Shown one piece after another: positions 56,958 through 64,000 of a DNA stretch of 64,000 nt (positions within the stretch are counted from its first letter, which is position 1; each line of letters opens with the position of its first letter). The notes beneath the pieces are model-generated. The model was not told the DNA's origin and made no database searches. It worked only from the letters and a program-made list of their open reading frames with translations. A program made the position numbers and the translations under genes. The stretch lies in NCBI RefSeq assembly GCF_031020795.1, contig NZ_JAVHJP010000006.1, forward strand, positions 124,001 to 188,000, in the 5' to 3' direction. The stretch is from Hydrogenophaga pseudoflava. Its GTDB lineage: Bacteria; Pseudomonadota; Gammaproteobacteria; Burkholderiales; Burkholderiaceae_C.

Positions 56958-58256
56958 TCAGGCGGGGGCGCCGAACCGCTTCTGGATGTAGTTTTCGACG
57001 ATCTGCTGGAACTCGACGGCGATGGTTTCGCCACGCAGCGTCATCGCCTTCTGGCCGTCGATGAAGACCGGTGCAGCAGGCGCCTCACCGGTTCCCGGAA
57101 GGCTGATGCCGATGTCGGCGTGCTTGCTTTCGCCCGGTCCGTTGACGATGCAGCCCATCACGGCCACCTTCATGTTCTCCACACCGGGATAGCGCGCACG
57201 CCAGACGGGCATCGATGCCCGCAGGAAGTCGTCGATCTGCTTGGCCAGCTCCTGGAAGGTGGTGCTGGTGGTGCGGCCACAACCCGGACAGGCGGTGACG
57301 CTGGGCACGAAGGTGCGCAGCCCCAGCGCCTGAAGGATCTCGGAAGCCACCACGACCTCCTGCGTCCGCGCCTCACCAGGCTGCGGGGTGAGCGACACAC
57401 GGATGGTGTCACCGATACCCTGCTGCAACAACACCGCCAGCGCCGCGGCGGAGGCCACCGTGCCTTTCACGCCCATGCCGGCCTCGGTCAGTCCCAGGTG
57501 CAGCACGTGGTCGGTGCGGAGCGCCAGTTCCTGGTAGACCGCGATCAGGTCCTGCACGCCCGACACCTTGCAGGACAGCGTGATGTTGTTGGGGTTCAGT
57601 CCGATCTCTTCTGCACGGCGAGCGGAGTCCAGGGCCGAGGTGATCAGCGCCTCGTACATGACCTGACGCGCATCCCAGGGTTCGGCACGCCGTGCGTTGT
57701 CGTCCATCAGACGCGCCAACAGGTCCTGGTCGAGGCTTCCCCAGTTGACCCCGATGCGGATTGCCTTGTCGTGGCGGGCGGCGATCTCGACCATCTGGGC
57801 GAATTGCCGGTCGCCTTTGTCGCCGCGCCCCACGTTGCCGGGATTGATCCGGTACTTGGACAGCGCCTCGGCACAGGCCGGGTGATCGGTCAGCAGGCGG
57901 TGGCCGTTGTAGTGGAAGTCGCCGATCAGCGGCACATGGATGCCCATGCGATCGAGCTGTTCGCGAATGTGCGGCACCGCCTGCGCCGCCTCGTCGTTGT
58001 TGACCGTGATCCGAACCAGCTCGGAGCCTGCCAGTGCCAGTTCCTTGACCTGAATGGCGGTTCCGATGGCGTCGGCAGTGTCGGTGTTGGTCATCGACTG
58101 CACGCGCACCGGCGCGCCGCCACCGACGGTCACGTGGTGATCGCGCCAGCTCACCACACCAGCACGGCTACGCCGCAGGCGCGGCGCACTCAGCGCGATG
58201 GGACCCGGTTCGCCAAACTGAATTGGATCGGAAGCTGCAACTGTGGGCATTGTCAT
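56958..58256 (-). CDS. ispG: 4-hydroxy-3-methylbut-2-en-1-yl diphosphate synthase
   Basis: A 432-residue 4Fe-4S enzyme of the MEP isoprenoid pathway. TIM-barrel part: [32 protein letters not shown], and C-terminal cluster cysteines in [12 protein letters not shown] and GCIVNGPGE. Length is in the range of the betaproteobacterial type with its internal insert. The ATG overlaps the stop of the rodZ-like gene (ATGA). Confidence 0.97.
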   Translation of the reverse strand: MTMPTVAASDPIQFGEPGPIALSAPRLRRSRAGVVSWRDHHVTVGGGAPVRVQSMTNTDTADAIGTAIQVKELALAGSELVRITVNNDEAAQAVPHIREQLDRMGIHVPLIGDFHYNGHRLLTDHPACAEALSKYRINPGNVGRGDKGDRQFAQMVEIAARHDKAIRIGVNWGSLDQDLLARLMDDNARRAEPWDARQVMYEALITSALDSARRAEEIGLNPNNITLSCKVSGVQDLIAVYQELALRTDHVLHLGLTEAGMGVKGTVASAAALAVLLQQGIGDTIRVSLTPQPGEARTQEVVVASEILQALGLRTFVPSVTACPGCGRTTSTTFQELAKQIDDFLRASMPVWRARYPGVENMKVAVMGCIVNGPGESKHADIGISLPGTGEAPAAPVFIDGQKAMTLRGETIAVEFQQIVENYIQKRFGAPA

Positions 58257-59146
58257 TTCACCTGGAAGCGTGCCACGCTGTTGCGGGCAAGGGGCATCAC
58301 GTCAAAGCTCTGACCGCGCACCGTCACCTGGACCGCATCGGCCCGCCCCACCACCACCGAATAAGGCGGCAACGCGGAAAAGTCCAGCGAATCGCCAGGC
58401 TTGAGCACACGTTGCACCTGGGACGCGCCCTTGCCGTCCACCACCTCTACCCACGACTCGCCGATGGCCTGGATGCGCAACAGCGCGGCGCCATTGGCAT
58501 CCGTCGGCGTGGCTGACGCATCGGGCGCGGTCGGCGCCGAAACTGCCGGAGCGGCCCCTGTCACCGCGTCGGGGGACGGGACTGCGGCGGATGTCCCACC
58601 AAGGGGCACTTCGACGGTCCCGGTCGGGCCAGCGGACAGCGGCACGTCGGGTCCGGGTTCCACCCGCTCCGGGGAGGTGGCCGTTGTCGCTGGCGCCGAC
58701 TGCCCAAGCTGGCCGATCGAGGTTCCCCAGTCCGGGGCCAGCAGCAGTCCGCCGGCGGCCAGCACGAGCAACAGCGACGCCAGCACCGCGGGACGGCGCA
58801 GCCACTCGGCAGCGGGAGAGCTGGCGCCTTCCTGCGCGGGCTTGAAGGGTGCGTTGATGGTGTTGGGCGTGTCGCCCAGCATCGGGGTGCGGCTGAACGG
58901 AATCTGTTCCAGCACCGGCGCCGGATCAATCTTCAGATGCCGGCAGGCGCTCGAGGCGAGCGCCCTGGCAAAGGTCAGGTCAGGCAACTCTTCGTACCGG
59001 CCGGCCTCCAGCGCCTCCAGTTTCTTGACCGGCACCTTCAAGGCCGCGGCCAGCGCGCCGATGTGCAGGCCAGCGGCTTCTCTCGATTGCTGCAGCAGCA
59101 CCGGCCGCGTCCAGGCGGTGTCCTGGGACATGGTCGCCTCACTCAT
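58253..59146 (-). CDS. rodZ: RodZ-like cell-shape protein (HTH-TM-DUF4115)
   Basis: 297 residues: a Cro/XRE-type helix-turn-helix (about 15-75: [40 protein letters not shown]), one membrane helix (about 130-152, [21 protein letters not shown] region), a Pro/Ala/Thr-rich linker and a C-terminal DUF4115 domain ([47 protein letters not shown]). RodZ links MreB to the elongasome. GGGGAG before the ATG at 59146 supports this start, which overlaps pilW by 8 nt. Confidence 0.92.
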   Translation of the reverse strand: MSEATMSQDTAWTRPVLLQQSREAAGLHIGALAAALKVPVKKLEALEAGRYEELPDLTFARALASSACRHLKIDPAPVLEQIPFSRTPMLGDTPNTINAPFKPAQEGASSPAAEWLRRPAVLASLLLVLAAGGLLLAPDWGTSIGQLGQSAPATTATSPERVEPGPDVPLSAGPTGTVEVPLGGTSAAVPSPDAVTGAAPAVSAPTAPDASATPTDANGAALLRIQAIGESWVEVVDGKGASQVQRVLKPGDSLDFSALPPYSVVVGRADAVQVTVRGQSFDVMPLARNSVARFQVK

Positions 59147-60014
59147 TGAACGCTCCCCGCTGATAGGCCGCCCACTCTTTGGAGCGAGGGAAACGGCGCT
59201 GCAGCTGCTGTGCCAGTTGCTCGACCACCTGGACATTGTTGAGCCTGCGCTCGATCCTGATCCCGAGCCAGAGGGTCTCCGAGTTGGCCTGTTCGGAGTT
59301 GTTGATGCGGCGGATCACAAACTGTGCCTTGGTGAGTTCGCCCCGAAGGAACTCCAGGTTGGCGAGGTTGTATCCCACATAGGGATTGGCCGGATCGAGC
59401 TCATAGGAGCGCGAAAAGCTGGCCTCTGCCTCGGCGGCCTGCCCCATGCGCAGCTGGCAGGTGCCCTGCATCATCAGCGTCTTGGCCTGGTTGGCGTAGA
59501 GCGGATTGGACAACGCACGCCGGAAGAGGCCCACCCCCTCGGCATGCCGCTGCTGCTGACAGAGGAAGACGCCGTAGTTGTGCATGGCATCGGCGTCCCG
59601 GGAATTGATCTGGAGCGCGCGGCGAAAGCTCTCCTCGGCCAGCGCCGGTTCGTTCAGCCGCATGTACACCAGGCCGCGCAGCGAGTAGGCAGGTCCGAAG
59701 CCGGGATCGGCCGCCAGAGCCTGCTTGATCTGATCGAGGGCCACCGAGGTCTGCCCCTGCTCGAAATAGCCGGCCGCTAGCTCCAGCCGGATCCTGGCCC
59801 GCTTGCGCCCTTCGGGCTCATCGGATTCGGTGATGGGCTCGGTACCGCTCCCCGCGCTGGCATTGGTACCCGACGGCGGAGCGGCGCAGCCCCCGAGCCC
59901 CAGCAAGACGCCCAGCAGCAGGAGCATCCCCAACGCGCGACCCAGCCATGCAGATGGATTGGCCCACGGGGCCGGTCCGCGCGGAGTCTCTGATCGCACG
60001 CTGAAATCGTTCAT
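59139..60014 (-). CDS. pilW: Type IV pilus biogenesis/stability lipoprotein PilW (PilF)
   Basis: 291 residues with a lipoprotein signal (LLLLGVLLGLGGC; a long N-terminal stretch precedes it) and a run of TPR repeats (YFEQGQTSVALDQIKQALAADPGFGPAYSLRGLVYMRLNEPALAEESFRRAL). It guides PilQ secretin assembly. The ATG at 60014 has AAGGA at good spacing; the ATG at 60023, overlapping the rlmN stop, lies too close to that site. Confidence 0.92.
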   Translation of the reverse strand: MNDFSVRSETPRGPAPWANPSAWLGRALGMLLLLGVLLGLGGCAAPPSGTNASAGSGTEPITESDEPEGRKRARIRLELAAGYFEQGQTSVALDQIKQALAADPGFGPAYSLRGLVYMRLNEPALAEESFRRALQINSRDADAMHNYGVFLCQQQRHAEGVGLFRRALSNPLYANQAKTLMMQGTCQLRMGQAAEAEASFSRSYELDPANPYVGYNLANLEFLRGELTKAQFVIRRINNSEQANSETLWLGIRIERRLNNVQVVEQLAQQLQRRFPRSKEWAAYQRGAFNE

Positions 60015-60019
60015 GCCTG

Positions 60020-61147
60020 TCATTCCTTGGCTGGGTGCACAAATCGGATGGGTTGCGCCGCAGCAATCCGCCGGGCGACCTGGGTCCGGTCCATCACGTC
60101 TCCGGCCAGCTGGCCACAGGCCGCATCGATGTCGTCACCGCGCGTCTTGCGCACGGTGGTCACGACGCCGGCCTCGCTGAGGATCCTCGCAAACGCCTGC
60201 ACCACCGGACGTGGGGAGCATTTCAGACCGGAGTCGGGAAACGGGTTGAAGGGTATCAGGTTGAACTTGCACGGCACACCGCGACCGCCGTGGTGCCGCA
60301 CGAGGTCCAGCAGTTGCGCGGCGTGTTCGGGCTGGTCATTGACCCCGTCCAGCATGCAGTACTCGAAGGTGATGAAGTCGCGCGGAGCGGCCGGCAGGTA
60401 GCGCAGGCAGGCGTCCAGCAGTTCTGCGATCGGGTACTTGCGGTTGATCGGCACGAGGACGTCGCGCAGCGGATCGTTGGGCGCGTGGAGCGACACGGCC
60501 AACGCCACCGGACAGTCCTTGGCCAGGCGATCAATCATGGGCACCACACCCGAGGTCGACACGGTGACGCGGCGCCTGGACAACCCATACCCATGGTCGT
60601 CCAGCATCACCTTCAGCGCAGGCACCAGGGCGCCGTAGTTCTGCAGGGGCTCCCCCATTCCCATCATCACCACGTTGGTGATCACGCGCTCGGACGACTT
60701 CAAGTGCTGGCGCAGGAAGTGTTCGGCGTGCCACAGCTGGGCAAGGATTTCTCCGGTCGTCAGATTGCGCGAGAAGCCCTGATGACCGGTGGAACAGAAG
60801 CGACAACCCACGGCGCAGCCCGCCTGTGAGGACACGCACAGCGTGCCGCGGTCGTCTTCGGGAATGAACACGGTCTCGACGGCGTTGCCGTCGCCCACAT
60901 CGAACAGCCACTTGATGGTGCCGTCGGCCGAGTCCTGGCGCGAAAGCACCGGCAGGCCGGAGATGGAGCAGACCGAAGGCAGCTTTTCGCGCAGGCTTTT
61001 GGCGAGATCGCTCATCTCGTCAAAGCGCGACGCACCCTTCTGATGAATCCAGCGAAACAGCTGAACGGCGCGGAAGCGCTTTTCGCCCAGCTGTTCGCAA
61101 AAGGCGGTCAGGCCCTCGAGATCGAAGTCGAGCAGATTGACCGTCAT
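60020..61147 (-). CDS. rlmN: 23S rRNA/tRNA m2A methyltransferase RlmN
   Basis: A 375-residue radical SAM enzyme. The cluster motif is [25 protein letters not shown] (CxxxCxxC), and the methyl-carrying Cys is in the C-terminal [18 protein letters not shown]. It makes 2-methyladenosine at position 2503 of 23S rRNA and A37 of some tRNAs. Start [38 protein letters not shown] is standard. 21 nt after ndk. Confidence 0.97.
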   Translation of the reverse strand: MTVNLLDFDLEGLTAFCEQLGEKRFRAVQLFRWIHQKGASRFDEMSDLAKSLREKLPSVCSISGLPVLSRQDSADGTIKWLFDVGDGNAVETVFIPEDDRGTLCVSSQAGCAVGCRFCSTGHQGFSRNLTTGEILAQLWHAEHFLRQHLKSSERVITNVVMMGMGEPLQNYGALVPALKVMLDDHGYGLSRRRVTVSTSGVVPMIDRLAKDCPVALAVSLHAPNDPLRDVLVPINRKYPIAELLDACLRYLPAAPRDFITFEYCMLDGVNDQPEHAAQLLDLVRHHGGRGVPCKFNLIPFNPFPDSGLKCSPRPVVQAFARILSEAGVVTTVRKTRGDDIDAACGQLAGDVMDRTQVARRIAAAQPIRFVHPAKE

Positions 61148-61168
61148 GATGGCATGGTCAGCCCGCGA

Positions 61169-61594
61169 TCAGCGCGAGTAGACATTCATGCCGGGGAAGA
61201 AGAAGGCCACTTCCACGGCAGCGGTTTCAGGAGCGTCGGAGCCGTGCACGGCGTTGGCGTCGATGCTGTCGGCGAAGTCGGCGCGGATGGTGCCGGCGGC
61301 GGCCTTCTTGGGATCGGTGGCGCCCATCAGGTCGCGGTTCTTGAGGATGGCGCCCTCACCTTCCAGGACCTGGATCATCACGGGGCCGGAGATCATGAAG
61401 CTCACGAGATCCTTGAAGAAAGGACGCTCCTTGTGCACAGCGTAGAACTGCTCGGCTTCGCGCTGCGACAGGTGGGCCATCTTGGCGGCCACGACCTTCA
61501 GGCCGGCCGCTTCGAAACGGGCGTAGATCTGGCCGATCACGTTCTTGGCGACGGCGTCGGGCTTGATGATGGAGAGGGTGCGTTCGATGGCCAT
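61169..61594 (-). CDS. ndk: Nucleoside diphosphate kinase
   Basis: 141 residues. The family start [22 protein letters not shown], the [24 protein letters not shown] segment and the phosphorylated His in NAVHGSD are all there. It balances NTP pools. It heads the ndk-rlmN-pilW-rodZ-ispG-hisS-yfgM-bamB-der run. TAGAAT (complement 61653-61658) 59 bp upstream could be its -10 box, but I see no good -35. Confidence 0.97.
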   Translation of the reverse strand: MAIERTLSIIKPDAVAKNVIGQIYARFEAAGLKVVAAKMAHLSQREAEQFYAVHKERPFFKDLVSFMISGPVMIQVLEGEGAILKNRDLMGATDPKKAAAGTIRADFADSIDANAVHGSDAPETAAVEVAFFFPGMNVYSR

Positions 61595-61674
61595 GATGGT
61601 CCTTGGAGCGGGTTATGAAACAGGAATCGTGCGCCTTGCGGCAAAGCCCTTGATTCTACATCGCACCTATGAAC

Positions 61675-61689
61675 GGGCACCCGATGCCC
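61675..61689 (-). terminator. Weak hairpin after rluB
   Basis: GGGCA (61675-61679) and TGCCC (61685-61689) form a 5-bp stem around five bases, followed on the minus strand by GTTCAT. It lies 18 bp past the rluB stop. Short and without a full T-run, so it is weakly supported. Confidence 0.3.
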
Positions 61690-61706
61690 ACAGGGGCGCA
61701 CAGGGC

Positions 61707-62984
61707 TCAACGCCCCCCGGACCGACCGGTCTTGCGCCCCTTCGGCGGCTTGTTGTCACGCGACGCATCGCGCTCCCTGCGCCGCTGCAGCGAGTCTTGC
61801 CCGATGTACCCGTACGAGGTTTTCATGGGGTCGGGTTGTCCACCTGCGCTCGCGTCTTTTCCGGAACCCTTGGCAGGCCTCTTTCCAGCGCCCCTGCCAC
61901 CCACCCCGGTAGGCTTTCCTTCACGGTCAAAGGACGAACCGGCACGCGGCACGCCTGCTTTTCCATCCGGGCGAGGCCCCTGCCCGAAGTGCCGACCTCG
62001 ACCACCCGCGTTGCGGACAGGCGAACGCCCTTCGCCTCCCTGAGGCATGCCGGCCGCCGTGGTCAGGCGCTCAATGTCCCGATGGTCCAGTTCTAGCCAG
62101 ACGCCACGCTTGAGTCCGCGTGGGAGCATCATGGCCCCGTAGCGAATGCGGATCAGCCGGCTGACAGCATGCCCAACCGCCTCGAACATGCGACGAACCT
62201 CGCGATTGCGCCCCTCGGCAATGGTCACCCGGTACCAGCAGTTGGCCCCCTCGCCACCGCCCTCTTCGATGGACGCAAACTGGGCCATCCCGTCGTCGAG
62301 CTTCACCCCATCAAGGAGACGCTGCTTTTCTTCACCGGACAGCGCACCCAGCACACGAACGGCATATTCCCGCTGCAATCCAAACCGGGGGTGCATCAGC
62401 CGGTTGGCCAGTTCGCCGGAGTTCGTGAGCAGCAGCAACCCCTCCGTGTTGAGGTCCAAGCGCCCCACCGACTGCCACTTGCCAGTCTGCAACCTGGGCA
62501 GACGGCGGAACACCGTGGGCCGGTTCTGCGGATCGTCGTGCGTCACCACCTCGCCAGCCGGCTTGTGATATGCGAGCACCCGCGGCGGAGGCGGAGCAAT
62601 GCGCACCCTCACCGGCTTGCCGTTGACTTTGATGGTGTCGCCGAACTGGATGCGCTGGCCGATGTGGGCCGGCTCTCCGTTGACAGAGATGCGCCCCTCG
62701 AGAATCAGCTGCTCCATCTCCAGGCGGGAGCCCAGCCCCGCTTGGGCCAGCACCTTGTGGAGTTTGGGCGCATCCGCCTCGGGCTGAAGCACGCGCTTGC
62801 CAGGCAAGGGCAGCTCCTGCTCCTGCACCGCATCAAACGCCCCGCTGACAACATCGTCAAAGGCCATGTCGCCGGAAACCGGAGTGGCGGCGGGCTGGGG
62901 CGCCGGTACGGACCCGCCTGGCCCTGCGGCCAGACCTTCGTCGGGATCGGTCTCACTCGGCGGGCGTGGGGGCACGATGTTCAT
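61707..62984 (-). CDS. rluB: 23S rRNA pseudouridine synthase RluB
   Basis: 425 residues. A disordered N-terminal part (about 1-75), an S4 domain ([31 protein letters not shown]) and an RsuA/RluB catalytic domain with the Asp in [17 protein letters not shown]; then [16 protein letters not shown]. The last 110 residues are a Gly/Arg/Lys-rich basic tail, unusually long against E. coli RluB (about 290 residues). The ATG at 62984 has AGGA six bases upstream and overlaps scpB by 32 nt. Confidence 0.94.
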   Translation of the reverse strand: MNIVPPRPPSETDPDEGLAAGPGGSVPAPQPAATPVSGDMAFDDVVSGAFDAVQEQELPLPGKRVLQPEADAPKLHKVLAQAGLGSRLEMEQLILEGRISVNGEPAHIGQRIQFGDTIKVNGKPVRVRIAPPPPRVLAYHKPAGEVVTHDDPQNRPTVFRRLPRLQTGKWQSVGRLDLNTEGLLLLTNSGELANRLMHPRFGLQREYAVRVLGALSGEEKQRLLDGVKLDDGMAQFASIEEGGGEGANCWYRVTIAEGRNREVRRMFEAVGHAVSRLIRIRYGAMMLPRGLKRGVWLELDHRDIERLTTAAGMPQGGEGRSPVRNAGGRGRHFGQGPRPDGKAGVPRAGSSFDREGKPTGVGGRGAGKRPAKGSGKDASAGGQPDPMKTSYGYIGQDSLQRRRERDASRDNKPPKGRKTGRSGGR

Positions 62985-63609
62985 GCTGTTCCTGGAAAAG
63001 TTCGGATGTCTGGGATTCCACAGGTTCGCCGGCCTGCTCCGGAGCACCGACGCTCAACGCCCCGAAGTCCAGTCGTCCCAGCGCGGACTCCTGAACCTCG
63101 CTGCTGTCCAGCGGCGGCAACTGATCGAGCGACGACAGGCCAAGGTCGTCCAGAAACTGCCGAGTCGTGGCAAAGAGAGCGGGCCGCCCAACGGTCTCCC
63201 GGTGGCCGATGACCTCGATCCAGCCCCTGTCTTCCAATTGCTTGAGGATCAGGGAATTGATGGTCACGCCGCGGATGTCTTCCATGTCGCCCCGCGTCAC
63301 AGGTTGCCGGTACGCAATGATGGCCAGCGTCTCCATGGCAGCCCGCGTGTACTTGGGCGGCTTCTCGGGATGCAGCCGATCCAGAAACGGCCGCAGCTCG
63401 GGGCGACTCTGAAAGCGCCAACCGGAAGCCACCTGGACCAGCTCGACGCCCCGACCGGTCCACTCCGCCTGAAGGTCGGTCAACAGGGTCTTGAGCGTGT
63501 CGGCCGACACTTCTCCATCGAAGAGCACACCCAGCTCCTTCAGGGACAAAGGCTGGGAAGCACAGATGAGGGCCGTCTCGACGACGCGCCGGGCATCCGA
63601 GGTATTCAT
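62953..63609 (-). CDS. scpB: Segregation and condensation protein B
   Basis: 218 residues with two winged-helix domains ([26 protein letters not shown] ... and [64 protein letters not shown], the ScpB signature). It is the kleisin partner of the SMC-ScpAB complex; scpA is not in the window. MNTSDARR at 63609 is the normal start; the longer frame is unlikely. Confidence 0.95.
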   Translation of the reverse strand: MNTSDARRVVETALICASQPLSLKELGVLFDGEVSADTLKTLLTDLQAEWTGRGVELVQVASGWRFQSRPELRPFLDRLHPEKPPKYTRAAMETLAIIAYRQPVTRGDMEDIRGVTINSLILKQLEDRGWIEVIGHRETVGRPALFATTRQFLDDLGLSSLDQLPPLDSSEVQESALGRLDFGALSVGAPEQAGEPVESQTSELFQEQHEHRAPTPAE

Positions 63610-63750
63610 CGGGGGTGCCTGAAAATGAGTGTTGGGGTCCTGACAAAACCGCAGCAGCGGCAGCTGGCGTCGCGCAGGACCGACCGGGTGTACAGGGACC
63701 GGAGAATGGACGCCGCACCTCACAGGCCCTGGGGGCCGTCGGAACCGGGT

Positions 63751-64000
63751 CTACAGATCCCCATCATTGTAACGGAGGCCAGATGCCTGCAGAGTGGCCA
63801 GGAAATCCGCAGGCGGCTCGCTGGAGAAAGCCAGCTCGGCGCCGGACACGGGATGATGCAGGCGCAGGCGGGCAGCATGCAGAGCCTGGCGCTGTATACC
63901 CCACGCCGGGCGCCCCCCATACAGCGCATCCCCCACCAGCGGATGGCCCAGCCAGGCCATGTGGACCCTGATCTGGTGGGTCCGGCCAGTGTGGAGCTTG
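63751..64000 (-). CDS. rluD: RluA/RluD family pseudouridine synthase, C-terminal part (partial)
   Basis: The last 82 codons of a gene that starts beyond the window's right edge. Reading from the edge: [20 protein letters not shown], then [14 protein letters not shown] and [14 protein letters not shown], the conserved C-terminal motifs of RluD/RluC enzymes. The catalytic Asp region is outside. The paralogue assignment (RluD rather than RluC) is from sequence feel and not firm. Confidence 0.82.
   Translation of the reverse strand, partial: KLHTGRTHQIRVHMAWLGHPLVGDALYGGRPAWGIQRQALHAARLRLHHPVSGAELAFSSEPPADFLATLQASGLRYNDGDL

Noticed and set aside
56079..58313. 744-codon plus-strand frame opposite hisS and ispG
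   Set aside because: Antisense shadow of two essential genes with complete motifs.

Overview
The window is high-GC chromosomal DNA of a betaproteobacterium, most likely order Burkholderiales, family Comamonadaceae (a Hydrogenophaga-like genome fits; the genus is an inference). This rests on two conserved gene orders, ndk-rlmN-pilW-rodZ-ispG-hisS-yfgM-bamB-der and hfq-hflX-hflK-hflC-DUF2065-hisZ-purA, and on the catabolic style of the accessory half. About 66 protein genes are supported. No rRNA, tRNA, CRISPR array, insertion sequence or prophage gene was seen.

Layout. 1-3.6 kb: end of a Liv-type ABC transporter operon (binding protein, two permeases, two ATPases). 3.6-6.6 kb: IclR regulator divergent from 4-hydroxybenzoate hydroxylase (pobA), then a short class III CoA-transferase. 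6.6-9 kb: amino-acid racemase divergent from an Lrp/AsnC regulator, and an AI-2E family exporter. 9.1-11.1 kb: a GT4 glycosyltransferase coupled to a PIG-L deacetylase. 11.1-12.8 kb: bacteriohemerythrin and a TraB/GumN protein. 12.8-15.6 kb: a 0.7-kb structured non-coding stretch and a large secreted PKD/beta-helix protein with a Pro-Ala tandem repeat, closed by a strong terminator. 15.7-22.8 kb: YgiQ radical SAM protein, GyrI-like protein with a remnant of a second one, and a DUF2783/FAD-monooxygenase/LuxR/crotonase cluster.

22.9-32.1 kb is an envelope region: bactofilin, an ExeA-like ATPase with GspB, a GT-C membrane glycosyltransferase, a methyltransferase, then UDP-glucuronate decarboxylase, an ArnC/DPM-like GT2, a GtrA protein, a membrane protein and an odd ABC ATPase. 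Together these look like a pathway that makes a UDP-pentose, loads it on a polyprenyl carrier, flips it and transfers it outside the membrane. 32.1-37.5 kb is a beta-oxidation-type set (acyl-CoA dehydrogenase divergent from thiolase, FadB-like protein and SDR), followed by a split chromate transporter pair, a Yip1 membrane protein and a small lipoprotein.

40.4-64 kb is mainly housekeeping: rlmB, the ybbA/tesA divergent pair, mnmH, a PLP lyase, a phosphoribosyltransferase, purA, hisZ, the hfl/hfq block, der, bamB, yfgM, hisS, ispG, rodZ, pilW, rlmN, ndk, rluB, scpB and the C-terminal end of a RluD-type pseudouridine synthase that runs off the window. Translational coupling by 4-nt overlaps is frequent throughout.

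The best candidates for something not well described are the lipid-linked pentose cluster with its ABC protein that lacks both the catalytic Glu and the switch His (25.8-32.1 kb), the GT4/PIG-L pair (9.1-11.1 kb), and the secreted repeat/beta-helix protein with its structured leader (12.8-15.6 kb). Several perfect inverted repeats mark likely operators at 4356, 7417, 20919 and 33318.
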